A stretch of DNA of 64,000 bases from assembly GCF_029643425.1 (NCBI RefSeq), contig NZ_CP119106.1, positions 2,232,001 to 2,296,000 on the forward strand, written 5' to 3'. This document shows positions 1 to 9,281 of this stretch, in pieces. The DNA is from Isoptericola sp. AK164. Lineage in GTDB: Bacteria; Actinomycetota; Actinomycetes; Actinomycetales; Cellulomonadaceae. Numbering within the stretch: the first letter of the stretch is position 1; each line of letters starts with the position of its first letter. Position numbers and translations under genes: made by a program. The notes under the pieces are model-generated. The model saw only the letters and a list, made by a program, of their open reading frames with translations. It was not told where the DNA came from and ran no database searches.

Positions 1-1922
1 GAGAAGCCCAGCACGGAGCCTCGCGGGCTGCCGCCGTGCGCGCCGCGGGCGCCGTCGGCGATCTGCCCGGTGCGGGTCAGGGCACGGCGGTGGTGGTGCA
101 GCTCGGCGGGGTCGTCGACGCACACGTGGTCGTAGCGCCGCGCGAGCCGGTCGGCCAGCCAGCCGCCGAACGGCCCGGCCTTGATCTCCAGGCGACCCGG
201 CAGCGTGCGCGGGTCGGCGTCGTCACCCATCGGCCGATGGGTGGGCACACCTTCGAAACGCAGCCGGCGGCGCAGCGGCACGGTGTCGATGGCGGCCCGG
301 AAGTCGGCCAGCCGGTCGGCGTCGACGAGCAGCGTCGTGGCGAACCCGCCGAGGGCCAGGCCGATGGCGTCGCGCCAGGGTTCGTACTCGCCGCGCACCT
401 CGAGCAGCTCGCCGACGAACGGCAGCTCGTCGGTCCCGAGCCCGGCGGCCTCGGCCAGCGCGACCCGGGCGGCGTGGTCCTCCGCCGAGACGTTGCCCCG
501 GCGGCGGGACAGCGAGGCGGCCTCCTGCTCCAGGCGGGCCAGCCGCTGCTCGGCGTCGGTCACCGCCTGCCGCGCGCCGTACACCGCGTCCTCGAGCTCG
601 GCCGCCCGCTCGGTCCGCTGCTCCACGAGCTCGCGCGCGGCGCGGTGCACGCGGTCCAGGTCGCGCCGCGAGGACACCGACTCCTCGAGCACGGCGAGCG
701 GGGTGTCGAGCCCGGCGCGGGCGGTGCGCACCTGCGCCAGCTCCTCGGTGCGCCGCCGGACCTCGCGCTCGGCGGCCTCGATCGCGTCGCCGCCCGAGCG
801 CCGCAGGGCGGCACGGGTCTCCTCGAGGTCGGACTCGGCGGTGGCGATCCGCGCCGCGGCCGCCGTGCGCCGCTCCTCGGCCGCCCGGTGAGCCGTCCGG
901 TTGACCTCCTCCTCGGCGCGGACGAGCGCGAGCCGGCGCCGGTCGCGCCACACCGCGAACGGCGTCGTCCCCGCGGCGGGTCCGCTCCCGGTCACGCCCA
1001 GCGTGTCCAGCAGGGCGACCGAGTCCTCGGCGTCGTCGATCCGCTCGCGCAGCTCGACCATGGGCCGCAGCACCTCGACCTGGCGGGTCGCGGTGAGCAT
1101 CTCGCTGCGGACGGCGCTCAGCTCGTCGAAGTGCTCGACGGCACGGTCGGCGACCTCGAGCGTCTCCGGCTCGGTGAGCACCATCGCCTTGTACAGCGCG
1201 TCGACGGTGGTGATCGCCTGACCGGCCTGGATGCGGCCCAGCAGCTGCATCGCCTTGTGGCCGTCCCCGGCCGCGCCGATGCCGAGCGCGGCGTGCAGCC
1301 GGGTGGCGAAGGCGATGTCGGTGTCGAACGGGGTGAGCCCGGCCTCGGTGAGGCCGCCCCGGGCGAACCGGCCGGCGGCCAGGGGTTCCAGCGCGCGCAG
1401 GTCGAACGCGCCGTCGGCGGTGGCCCGCACGACGACGCACTCCTCGTTGCGGGTCGCGCCACGCGGCACGTACCAGGCCCGCAGGGCGGTGAAGACCTCG
1501 CCGGACTGGTCCGTCCAGGACATCGCGATCGCCGTCCAGGTGTCCACGCCGTCGCCGCGCAGCACCTGCTCGCGGCTGGTGGCGCCGTCGGCCCGCGAGT
1601 CGTCGAGCTTGCCGCGCGCGTAGGACAGCACGTTGCGCTGCTCGCGCCCTCGTGCCCGACCGGCCGCGGCGCCGTTGGAGGCGCCGTTGAACGGGGTGGT
1701 GTGGCTCATCATGAGCGCGATGTAGGCGTCCAGCAGCGTGGACTTGCCCGAACCGGAGGCGCCGGACAGCAGCGTCGCGCGCGCGGAGAACCGCACCTCG
1801 TGGTGCCCGTGGTAGCCGCCCCAGTTGACGAGCTGCATCGAGGTGGCCGTCCACTGGCGGCCGTCCGAGGCGGCGGGGATGAGCCCGAACAGCGAGTCGC
1901 TCATGCGGGCCGTCGACGTCAT
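1..1922 (-). CDS. jetC: Wadjet ATPase JetC (SbcC/MukB-like), 3' part off the window
   Basis: Open frame from ATG at 1922 that runs off the left edge, so about 640 N-terminal residues are visible. A P-loop GASGSGKS lies near residues 54-61, in the context ATLLSGASGSGKSTLLDAY. The part toward the edge is rich in Ala, Glu, Arg and Leu in heptad-like spacing, as in the coiled-coil arms of SMC-like proteins. Position directly after jetA and jetB (2 bases after the jetB stop) identifies it as JetC, the SMC-like motor of Wadjet, which in known systems extrudes DNA loops so that the JetD nuclease can cut small circular plasmids. JetD and the JetC C-terminus (signature, Walker B) should lie further left. 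Long plus-strand frames across it are shadows. Confidence 0.85.
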   Translation of the reverse strand, partial: MTSTARMSDSLFGLIPAASDGRQWTATSMQLVNWGGYHGHHEVRFSARATLLSGASGSGKSTLLDAYIALMMSHTTPFNGASNGAAAGRARGREQRNVLSYARGKLDDSRADGATSREQVLRGDGVDTWTAIAMSWTDQSGEVFTALRAWYVPRGATRNEECVVVRATADGAFDLRALEPLAAGRFARGGLTEAGLTPFDTDIAFATRLHAALGIGAAGDGHKAMQLLGRIQAGQAITTVDALYKAMVLTEPETLEVADRAVEHFDELSAVRSEMLTATRQVEVLRPMVELRERIDDAEDSVALLDTLGVTGSGPAAGTTPFAVWRDRRRLALVRAEEEVNRTAHRAAEERRTAAAARIATAESDLEETRAALRRSGGDAIEAAEREVRRRTEELAQVRTARAGLDTPLAVLEESVSSRRDLDRVHRAARELVEQRTERAAELEDAVYGARQAVTDAEQRLARLEQEAASLSRRRGNVSAEDHAARVALAEAAGLGTDELPFVGELLEVRGEYEPWRDAIGLALGGFATTLLVDADRLADFRAAIDTVPLRRRLRFEGVPTHRPMGDDADPRTLPGRLEIKAGPFGGWLADRLARRYDHVCVDDPAELHHHRRALTRTGQIADGARGAHGGSPRGSVLGF

Positions 1923-1924
1923 GG

Positions 1925-2620
1925 TCACGCGATCTCCTGCGTCTCGTCGGGACGGTGGTCGGTGCCCGCGTCGGCACCGTCGGCGGCACCGGTGCCTGTG
2001 CCGCGCAACCACGCGGTGAGCTCGCGCAGCCGGTCCACGGGCAGCAGGATCTCCACCACCGCGCCCACGCGGTACCGCCCCGTGGCGACCTCCTCGAGCA
2101 CTCGCTCGCGCACCAGCGCGGCGACGGCGTTCTCGATCTCGCGGTGCCGGGCGGCCAGGTTCGTCTCGTCGTGGGCGAGGAACCCGAGGGCGTAGTCGGT
2201 CATCTCCTCGGCGTCCACGTAGGCGGCGGGGTGCCCGGCACCCTGCTCCTGGTGGTACCGGTTGCGCACGTAGAGCATGAGCAGCGTCTCGACCCGCTTG
2301 AACGGCTCGTCGCGCAGCAGCACCGGGATCGCGAGCCCGTCGGACCGGACCTGGCGCTTGTAGGCGATCTCGTAGTCGCGGTCCACCACGAGCTCGACGA
2401 ACAGGTCGTGCAGCCGCGAGGACAGCACCTGCTGGTGGGCCAGGAGCGCCGTCCACTCGGCCGGGTGCTCCGCGGCGGACAGGTAGCGACGCTGCATCAC
2501 GAGCGCCAGCACGCGACGGGCCTCGAACGGCAGCACGCCGCTGTCGCCGGCGAACAGCGCGGCGTCGTCGTCCTCGATCGCGGCGGTCTCGACGAAGGTG
2601 CCCTCGCCGGCGTCAGTCAT
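1925..2620 (-). CDS. jetB: Wadjet subunit JetB (DUF4194, MukE-like)
   Basis: 231 aa from ATG at 2620, overlapping the end of jetA by 8 bases and ending 2 bases before jetC, so translation is probably coupled. The sequence matches the DUF4194 pattern: an N-terminal segment (FEARRVLALVMQRRYLSA), a central TLLMLYVRNRY helix, and a winged-helix-like C-terminal half ending in a charged tail. In Wadjet, JetB is the small MukE/kleisin-associated subunit that sits with JetA on the JetC ATPase heads. The assignment rests on family resemblance plus the jetA-jetB-jetC order. Confidence 0.82.
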   Translation of the reverse strand: MTDAGEGTFVETAAIEDDDAALFAGDSGVLPFEARRVLALVMQRRYLSAAEHPAEWTALLAHQQVLSSRLHDLFVELVVDRDYEIAYKRQVRSDGLAIPVLLRDEPFKRVETLLMLYVRNRYHQEQGAGHPAAYVDAEEMTDYALGFLAHDETNLAARHREIENAVAALVRERVLEEVATGRYRVGAVVEILLPVDRLRELTAWLRGTGTGAADGADAGTDHRPDETQEIA

Positions 2621-4175
2621 CGGTCCTCCTGATCGGGGTGCGGGGCAGCACGAAGTCGCGGGTGGTGCCGTCGGCGCGGGTGGCGGTGACCCGCTCCAGC
2701 CCGTCGGCGGGCACGTCCCCGGTGCGGGGGGCCTCCGGTGGCGACGCGGCCGCGGCGTCGTCGGCACCGGGGCGGCCGCCGTCGACGGCCAGGTCCAGGT
2801 AGCCGAGCAGCTCCACCGGCCGGCGCAGCGCCGCCGGGCCGTCGGAGAAGACCGCCCCGACGGTGCTCGGCGCCGTCAGCCCGGCCAGCCGCGCCGCGAG
2901 GTCCTGGTGGCTGGGGCCGCCCATCGCCCGCAGCTCGTCGATCGCCCCGTCCGGGTCGTCGGTGTCCTCGGGCGCCCACGGGTCGAGCTGCTCGGGCGGT
3001 GTCTCGGGACGCAGGTCGTGCAGGGTGGTGCGCAGCCGGCCCGGCACGGCACGCTCGAACCAGCGCAGCGGCTCGACCCGGGCCGCCCGGCCGCTGGCCG
3101 GGAACCAGTCCGCCATCGCCGCGGTCGCCTCGCGCAGGGCGCTGTCGACCTCGCGGTCGCGCAGTGGGTTGTGGTGGCGGATCTGCGCGGTCACGGTCCG
3201 CGAGACGCGGGCCTGCGCGGCGAGCACGACCTCGATGGCCGTGACCAGCTGCGACCGCAGCCCCTGCAGCGCGTTCCGCTGCGCCACCGGCAGGTCCACG
3301 GCGAACGGGTGCTCGAGGATCTCGCGCACGCGCTGCTCCAGGGAGTCCAGGAGCTCGGGATCGCCGAGGAGCTCCATCGCCCCGGCGAACGCCCGGCCCT
3401 CGGTGGTGCTGTCGAGCAGGTTCTCCGAGGCGTCGAGGTACTCCGCGACCACCACGCCGGTGGACCGGTCGTCCTGACGCAGGCGGGTCACCAGGTCGCG
3501 CTGCAGGACGGTCAGCGACTCCGCCACGCGGGCGAAGTCGGCGGGCAGCTCGCGCACGAGGAACAGCAGGTGGTCGTACTGCTCGCCCAGGCGCTCCTCG
3601 GCGACGGGCTCCACCTCTCCCCCGGCCTCGAGGCGCGCGAGCTCGCCCTGCGCCTCGTCGATCCGCGCGCGCAGCCGCCGCATGCGGGCCTCGCGGTCCG
3701 GGTAGGCGTCCCGGGCGAGGTCGTCGAGCGCGACGAGCAGCGTCCGGATCCGGGACTCGCTGACCAGGCCCCGGCCGCCCTGGGTGCGCGCGACGACGTC
3801 GAGGGCCTCGGTGGCGTAGCTGGAGAGCTGGTACCGCTCGGCGCCGCCGTCGTCCAGGGACCGCACGAGCCAGCGCTCGCGCACCCACCGGGTGCACAGC
3901 ACGCGCGCGGGCTCGTCCGGCACCCGGGGTGCGCCGGACGCCGCCGGCGCACCGCCGTCGTCCCGGGCGGCACGGAAGCCGTCCAGCAGGTCGTCCACCT
4001 CGACGTGCAGCTGCTCGGTGGCGACCGTCGGGCGGTCCGGGGTGAACACGCAGCGCAGCACGGCGACCACCAGGGGCGCCTCGGCCTTGTGCAGCAGCCC
4101 GAGCGTGGGGGCCGCGAAGGCGCGCTCGATCCCGGCGAGCGCCCCGGCCAGGCGGGAGCCAGGTGTCGACGCCAC
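2613..4175 (-). CDS. jetA: Wadjet subunit JetA (DUF3375, MukF/kleisin-like)
   Basis: DUF3375-type protein. The family-like N-terminus begins around LAGALAGIERAFAAPTLGLL, with a following LVVAVLRCVFTPDRPTV segment, a helical middle (residues ~180-330) and a low-complexity Ala/Pro tail. In Wadjet it is the kleisin-like bridge of the JetABC condensin complex. The start is uncertain. An ATG at 4286 would overlap the leuS stop by 14 bases and add 37 residues that look unlike the family, so the GTG at 4175 (520 aa) is preferred; neither has a well-spaced ribosome-binding site. The 8-base overlap with jetB supports one operon. Confidence 0.82.
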   Translation of the reverse strand: MASTPGSRLAGALAGIERAFAAPTLGLLHKAEAPLVVAVLRCVFTPDRPTVATEQLHVEVDDLLDGFRAARDDGGAPAASGAPRVPDEPARVLCTRWVRERWLVRSLDDGGAERYQLSSYATEALDVVARTQGGRGLVSESRIRTLLVALDDLARDAYPDREARMRRLRARIDEAQGELARLEAGGEVEPVAEERLGEQYDHLLFLVRELPADFARVAESLTVLQRDLVTRLRQDDRSTGVVVAEYLDASENLLDSTTEGRAFAGAMELLGDPELLDSLEQRVREILEHPFAVDLPVAQRNALQGLRSQLVTAIEVVLAAQARVSRTVTAQIRHHNPLRDREVDSALREATAAMADWFPASGRAARVEPLRWFERAVPGRLRTTLHDLRPETPPEQLDPWAPEDTDDPDGAIDELRAMGGPSHQDLAARLAGLTAPSTVGAVFSDGPAALRRPVELLGYLDLAVDGGRPGADDAAAASPPEAPRTGDVPADGLERVTATRADGTTRDFVLPRTPIRRTDD

Positions 4176-4272
4176 CTCAGACGCCGGGCCTGTCGCGCCG
4201 TCCGAGCCTGCAGTTCCGCGCCCGCCGCGTGCCTCGCTGCGCTCGGCCCCCTGCCTCTGCTGCACCTCCGGC

Positions 4273-7266
4273 TCAGACGACGACATTCACCAGCTTCGGC
4301 GCCCGGACGATCACCTTGCGGATCTCGGCGCCGTCGATCGCCCGCATCACGTTCGGCTCGGCCAGGGCCGCCGCCGTCAGGTCGTCGTCGGAGATGTCGG
4401 GCGACACCTCGACGCGCCCGCGCACCTTGCCCTTGACCTGCACGACGCAGGTCACCGTCTCGGCGACCAGGTACTCGTCGCGGGCCTCGGGGAACGGCTC
4501 GCGCGCCAGCGACGCGGTGTGCCCGAGGCGCTCCCACAGCTCCTCGGCGATGTGCGGCGCGATGGGCGCGACCATGAGCACCAGCGGCTCGACGGCGGCA
4601 CGCGGCACGCGGTCCAGGGCCGTCAGGTGGTTGTTGTAGGTGATGAGCTTGGCGATCGCCGTGTTGGGCCGCATGCCCTCCATCTCGGCGCGCACGTCCG
4701 CGATGGTGCGGTGCAGCGCCTTGAGGGTGTCCGGCGCGGGCTCGTCCTCGGTGACCACCGGCGACCCGTCGGTCTCGTCGACGACGTTGCGCCACAGCCG
4801 CTGCAGGAACCGCTGCGAGCCGACGACGTCCCGCGTGTTCCACGGCCGGGACAGGTCCAACGGGCCCATCGCCATCTCGTACACCCGGAAGGTGTCGGCG
4901 CCGTACTCGGCGTACATGTCGTCGGGGGTGACGACGTTCTTCAGCGACTTGCCCATCTTGCCGTACTCGCGCTCGACGGCCTGGCCCTGGTAGGTCCACC
5001 CGGCCTGCTCGTCACCCTGGACGTCGGCGGCGGGCACGTAGGCACCGCGATCGTCGGTGAAGGCGTAGGCCTGGATGTAGCCCTGGTTGAACAGCTTGCC
5101 GAACGGTTCGCGGGAGCTGACGTGCCCCAGGTCGTGCAGGACCTTGTGCCAGAACCGCGCGTACAGCAGGTGCAGCACGGCGTGCTCGACGCCGCCGACG
5201 TACAGGTCGACGCCGCCGGCCGGCCCGGAGGTGTCGTTGTGCCGGGGGCCCATCCAGTACCGCTCCAGCGCCGGGTCGACCACGGGCCGCTCGCCGTCGC
5301 CCTGGTCGTCGGTGCCCCAGGTGGGGTCCAGGTAGCGCAGGTAGTACCAGCACGACCCGGCCCAGTTGGGCATGGTGTTGGTGTCGCGGCGGTACTGCTG
5401 CGGGCCGTCGCCCAGGTCCAGGGTGACGTGCACCCAGTCGTCGTTGCGGCCCAGCGGCGCCTCCGGCTCGGAGTCGCGGTCGTCCGGGTCGAAGGTGCGC
5501 GGCGCGTAGTCCGGCACCTCGGGCAGGTCCACGGGCAGGCGGTCACCGGGGATGGCGACGGCGCGGTCCTCGGCGTCCCAGAGGATCGGGAACGGCTCGC
5601 CCCAGTACCGCTGGCGGCTGAACAGCCAGTCGTTGAGGCGGTAGGTGGTCGTGCCCCGGCCGGCGCCCTTCTCCTCGAGCCAGGCGATGATCCGCGCCTT
5701 GGCCTCGGCCACGCCGAGACCGTCCAGGGAGATCTCGTCGTTCGACGAGCGCACGGTGACGCCGTCGCCGGTCCACGCGCCCTCGTGCCCCTCGGGCAGC
5801 CCGCCGGCCGGCTCGACGGTGTGCACGATCGGCAGCTCGAAGGCCTCGGCGAAGGCGTGGTCGCGGTCGTCGCCGCCGGGCACGGCCATGATCGCGCCGG
5901 TGCCGTAGCCCATCAGCACGTAGTCCGCCGTGAAGACGGGGACGGTCTCGCCGTTGACCGGGTTGACCGCCAGGTGACCGGTGAACACGCCGGTCTTCTT
6001 GCCGGCGTCGGCCTGCCGCTCGACGGCGGTCTTGGCGGCCGCCTCGCGACGGTAGGCGGCCACGGCCTCCACCGGGGAGGAGTGCCCGCCGGTCCAGACC
6101 GCGCGGGTGCCGTCGGGCCAGCCGGCCGGGACCTCGTCCAGCAGCGGGTGCTCCGGGGAGACCACCATGAAGGTCGCGCCGAACAACGTGTCGGGCCGGG
6201 TGGTGAACACCTCGATGGCGGCGCCCGCGCCGGCGGCGTCGGCGTCCGCGTCACCCGCACCGACGACGTGGAAGGTCACGTTGGCGCCGGTCGAGCGGCC
6301 GATCCAGTTGCGCTGCATCGCCTTGACCTTGTCGGGCCACTCGATGAGCTCCAGGTCGTCGACCAGGCGGTCCGCGTAGGCGGTGATCCGCATCTTCCAC
6401 TGGCGCAGGTTCTTGGTGAACACCGGGAAGTTGCCGCGCTCGGAGCGTCCCTCGGCGGTGACCTCCTCGTTGGCCAGCACGGTGCCCAGGCCGGGGCACC
6501 AGTTCACCGGGGAGGAGTCGACGTAGGCCAGGCGCTGGGCGTCCAGGACGTCGCGCTGCTCGGGCTCGCTCAGCGTGGACCACACGGCGCCGCCGGTGTT
6601 GTCGCCGTCGTGCCCGGGCACGGGCCGGGTCCCGGCCGCCAGCTCCGCGCGCAGCTCGGAGATCCGGCGGGCTCGGCCGCGCTGCGTGCCGCCGTCGACC
6701 GGCTCGGCGTCGGCGTCGTACCAGGAGTCGAAGATCTCCAGGAAGATCCACTGCGTCCAGCGCACGTAGTCGTCGTCGATGGTGGCGAAGCTGCGGCGCG
6801 GATCGTGCCCCAGCCCCATCCGGCGCAGCTGGCGGCGGTAGGTGACCATGTTGCGCTCGGTCACCAGGCGGGGGTGCTCGCCGGTCTGCACGGCGTACTG
6901 CTCGGCGGGCAGGCCGAAGGCGTCGAAGCCCATGGCGTGCAGCACGTTGTCGCCGCACATCATGCGGAAGCGGCCGACGACGTCGGTGGCGATGAACCCG
7001 AGCGGGTGCCCCACGTGCAGCCCCGCCCCCGAGGGGTACGGGAACATGTCCATGATGAAGAAGGGCCGTCCGGCCGGCTCGGCCCCGTCGGGACCGGTGA
7101 GCTCGCCGGTGGGGTTCGCGGCGTGGAACGTGCCGCGCTCCTCCCACCGGTCCTGCCAGCGCAGCTCGATCTCCTGCGCGAGGGCCGGGGTGTACCGGTG
7201 CTCGGGCTCGTCGGGGCGCTGCGGGGCGGCGGACAGGTCAGTGGTGTCGGCGTTGGGCGTGCTCAC
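4273..7266 (-). CDS. leuS: leucyl-tRNA synthetase
   Basis: 997-aa class I aminoacyl-tRNA synthetase charging tRNA-Leu. The HIGH-type motif is HVGHPLGF near residue 80 and the KMSKS-type motif is KMGKS in [12 protein letters not shown] near residue 765. Between them lies a large connective/editing domain with a [12 protein letters not shown] segment (CP1 editing site). Slightly longer than typical (~950 aa) because of insertions around residues 195-240 and 330-350. GTG start at 7266 has no Shine-Dalgarno; a TAGACT hexamer lies 7 bases upstream, suggesting a leaderless mRNA. The Wadjet genes follow on the same strand. Confidence 0.97.
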   Translation of the reverse strand: MSTPNADTTDLSAAPQRPDEPEHRYTPALAQEIELRWQDRWEERGTFHAANPTGELTGPDGAEPAGRPFFIMDMFPYPSGAGLHVGHPLGFIATDVVGRFRMMCGDNVLHAMGFDAFGLPAEQYAVQTGEHPRLVTERNMVTYRRQLRRMGLGHDPRRSFATIDDDYVRWTQWIFLEIFDSWYDADAEPVDGGTQRGRARRISELRAELAAGTRPVPGHDGDNTGGAVWSTLSEPEQRDVLDAQRLAYVDSSPVNWCPGLGTVLANEEVTAEGRSERGNFPVFTKNLRQWKMRITAYADRLVDDLELIEWPDKVKAMQRNWIGRSTGANVTFHVVGAGDADADAAGAGAAIEVFTTRPDTLFGATFMVVSPEHPLLDEVPAGWPDGTRAVWTGGHSSPVEAVAAYRREAAAKTAVERQADAGKKTGVFTGHLAVNPVNGETVPVFTADYVLMGYGTGAIMAVPGGDDRDHAFAEAFELPIVHTVEPAGGLPEGHEGAWTGDGVTVRSSNDEISLDGLGVAEAKARIIAWLEEKGAGRGTTTYRLNDWLFSRQRYWGEPFPILWDAEDRAVAIPGDRLPVDLPEVPDYAPRTFDPDDRDSEPEAPLGRNDDWVHVTLDLGDGPQQYRRDTNTMPNWAGSCWYYLRYLDPTWGTDDQGDGERPVVDPALERYWMGPRHNDTSGPAGGVDLYVGGVEHAVLHLLYARFWHKVLHDLGHVSSREPFGKLFNQGYIQAYAFTDDRGAYVPAADVQGDEQAGWTYQGQAVEREYGKMGKSLKNVVTPDDMYAEYGADTFRVYEMAMGPLDLSRPWNTRDVVGSQRFLQRLWRNVVDETDGSPVVTEDEPAPDTLKALHRTIADVRAEMEGMRPNTAIAKLITYNNHLTALDRVPRAAVEPLVLMVAPIAPHIAEELWERLGHTASLAREPFPEARDEYLVAETVTCVVQVKGKVRGRVEVSPDISDDDLTAAALAEPNVMRAIDGAEIRKVIVRAPKLVNVVV

Positions 7267-7273
7267 CCGGGCG

Positions 7274-7279
7274 AGTCTA
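7274..7279 (-). promoter_or_regulatory. candidate -10 element of leuS
   Basis: TAGACT on the minus strand, separated by 7 bases from the GTG of leuS. This spacing places the transcription start at or next to the start codon. No convincing -35 hexamer is seen. Confidence 0.45.
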
Positions 7280-7361
7280 CCGGCCGGGACGCTCGGGCCC
7301 CGTCCGGTTTCTCACGGTCCGGGCGACGGCCGCCGGGCTGCCCGCGGGCCGACGGAGCCCC

Positions 7362-7988
7362 TCAGAAGGAGGCGACGAGCGGCGACCCGACGGCGAGGAG
7401 CAGCCAGGCGACCGCCACGACGTAGCCGATGACGAGGATCACGCCGCGGTAGCCCAGGACGAGGCGACGCAGCCCCTCCCCGACGCGCAGGTGCCCCTCC
7501 TGCACGGTGTGCACGACCTGGTACCACAGCAGCGGCCACATGATCGTCCACACGACCATGCAGGCCGGGCAGAGGGCGACGAGCACGGAGAAGCTCGTCC
7601 ACATCAGGAAGAAGACCAGGAGCTGACCGAGCACCGTCCCGCCGAGCAGCCACAGGTGGTACCACCGCGGCAGCCGCGCCCCGGCGAGCAGCACGACCCC
7701 GCTGGTGATCACCACGGGGAAGGCGGCCACACCGATGAACGGGTTGGGGAAGCCGAGCAGCGCCCCCTGCCAGGACTCCATGGCGATGCCGCAGTCGAGG
7801 AACAGGTTGATCGAGCAGGACGTGACCCGGTCGGGGTCCTGGAGCTTGAGGATCCTCTCGACGGCCAGCCACATCGCGCCGCCGAAGCCGACGGCGCCGA
7901 GCACGACGAGCAGTGTGCCGTAGGTGCGGTCCGCCAGCGGGCGGGGCTGTGCGACGGCCGGTGCGCCGTCGACGGTTGTCTCGGTCAC
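7362..7988 (-). CDS. vitamin K epoxide reductase (VKOR) family membrane protein
   Basis: 208-aa integral membrane protein with about five hydrophobic helices. The VKOR redox centre CPAC lies in VALCPACMVVWTIMW, and the loop cysteines and Ser are in SCSINLFLDCGI. Bacterial VKOR homologues re-oxidise periplasmic disulfide-forming DsbA-like proteins using quinone. The GTG start at 7988 overlaps the stop of the upstream MFS gene by 4 bases (GTGA), so the two are translationally coupled. No DsbA-like thioredoxin domain is fused or adjacent, so the partner must be encoded elsewhere. Confidence 0.88.
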   Translation of the reverse strand: MTETTVDGAPAVAQPRPLADRTYGTLLVVLGAVGFGGAMWLAVERILKLQDPDRVTSCSINLFLDCGIAMESWQGALLGFPNPFIGVAAFPVVITSGVVLLAGARLPRWYHLWLLGGTVLGQLLVFFLMWTSFSVLVALCPACMVVWTIMWPLLWYQVVHTVQEGHLRVGEGLRRLVLGYRGVILVIGYVVAVAWLLLAVGSPLVASF

Positions 7989-9208
7989 GGGGTGACGGTA
8001 TCGCACCCCTCGGCCGCCGGCGCCGGCCGGGTCGTGCGCAGGGACACGAGCACGATCAGCAGACCCACCACCGTCAGGCCCAGCCCGGCCCAGGCCGGGG
8101 CGACGTACCCCCAGCCACCGGCGATGACGAGCCCGCCGACGAAGGCGCCGCCGGCGTTGCCCACGTTCAGCGCCGAGTGGCACAGTGCCGCGCCGAGGGA
8201 CTGGGCCCGCGGGGAGAGGTCCATCAGACGCGTCTGCATCGCGATCCCGAGCACCTGCGAGGTGACCCCGAGGAGGAACAGGCCCAGCACGGCCCCCACC
8301 GCGCTGGTCGCGGTCAGGGCGAACAGCACGAGGGACAGGCCGGTGGCGACGTAGCCGCCGAGCAGGGTGCCCAGCACGGACCGGTCGGCGAGCCGGCCGC
8401 CGAGCAGCGTGCCGACGGTCATCCCCACGCCCATGACGGCGAGCACCCACGGCACGGCGCTCTCGCTCATGCCGGACACCCGCGTGACCGTGGGCGCGAC
8501 GTAGGTGTAGACGGCGAACAGCCCGCCGAACCCGATCGCACCGCCGACGAACGCGACCCACAGCGGACCGTTGGCGAGCGTCCCCAGCTCCTGGCGGACG
8601 CTGGTCGGCACCGGCCCCTGCTCGGGCACGAAGCGCCACAGCCCGAGCAGCGTGATGCCGCCCAGCACGCCGATCAGCACGAACGCGACGCGCCAGCCGA
8701 AAGCCTGCCCGACGGCGGTCGAGAGCGGGACGCCGACCACGTTGGCCACGGTCAGTCCCGTCATCATCATCGCCACGGCGTGACCGCGCCTCCCGGGGCC
8801 GGCGACCGCCGCCCCGACGGCGGCCCCGACGCCGAAGAAGGCGCCGTGCGGCAGCCCGGCGAGGAACCGGCCGGCGACCAGCCACTCGATGCTCGGCGCG
8901 GCGGCGGAGAGGACGTTCGCCACCGTGTAGGCGCCCATGAGCACCAGCAGGAGCCGACGCCGGGACATCCGGGCGGCGGCCACGGTCAGCAGCGGCGCGC
9001 CGGCGACGACGCCGACGGCGTAGGCGGTGATCGCGTGGCCGACGACGGGGTCGCTCGCCTGCAGGTCCGCACCGATCTGGGGCAGCAGCCCCATCGTGGC
9101 GAACTCGGTGGTGCCGATGGTGAAGCCGCCGAGGGCCAGGGCGAACAGGGCTTGTCCGGCACCGAGGGCCGGGCGTCCCGTGGTGGGTCGGGGTGGCGCG
9201 ACGGTCAC
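7985..9208 (-). CDS. MFS transporter, DHA1-type efflux permease
   Basis: 407 aa with 12 predicted hydrophobic helices. The first helix carries TTEFATMGLLPQIGADL, typical of the DHA1 drug/sugar efflux branch (YdhP, AraJ, Cmx relatives), and the loop 2-3 motif reads GAPLLTVAAARMSRRRLL. Two GTG codons are possible starts (9214 and 9208). The second is chosen because the AGAGG sequence stands 8 bases before it and only 2 bases before the first. It overlaps the VKOR gene by 4 bases and follows mntR by 73 bases. Substrate cannot be deduced. Confidence 0.85.
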   Translation of the reverse strand: MTVAPPRPTTGRPALGAGQALFALALGGFTIGTTEFATMGLLPQIGADLQASDPVVGHAITAYAVGVVAGAPLLTVAAARMSRRRLLLVLMGAYTVANVLSAAAPSIEWLVAGRFLAGLPHGAFFGVGAAVGAAVAGPGRRGHAVAMMMTGLTVANVVGVPLSTAVGQAFGWRVAFVLIGVLGGITLLGLWRFVPEQGPVPTSVRQELGTLANGPLWVAFVGGAIGFGGLFAVYTYVAPTVTRVSGMSESAVPWVLAVMGVGMTVGTLLGGRLADRSVLGTLLGGYVATGLSLVLFALTATSAVGAVLGLFLLGVTSQVLGIAMQTRLMDLSPRAQSLGAALCHSALNVGNAGGAFVGGLVIAGGWGYVAPAWAGLGLTVVGLLIVLVSLRTTRPAPAAEGCDTVTP

Positions 9209-9281
9209 GTTCACGTCCTCTCGAAACGATTCGACGGCGCCACGCAGCTCACGTGGGCACGTCGTCGGGGATGCCCCCACC

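Noticed and set aside
36-2195. 719-codon plus-strand open frame at the left edge
   Set aside because: Antisense to jetB/jetC; the minus-strand frame has a Walker A motif, coiled-coil composition and operon spacing, the plus frame has none.
3892-7425. 1177-codon plus-strand frame opposite leuS
   Set aside because: Repetitive Val/Gly/His/Arg composition with no recognisable domain; leuS is unmistakable on the other strand.
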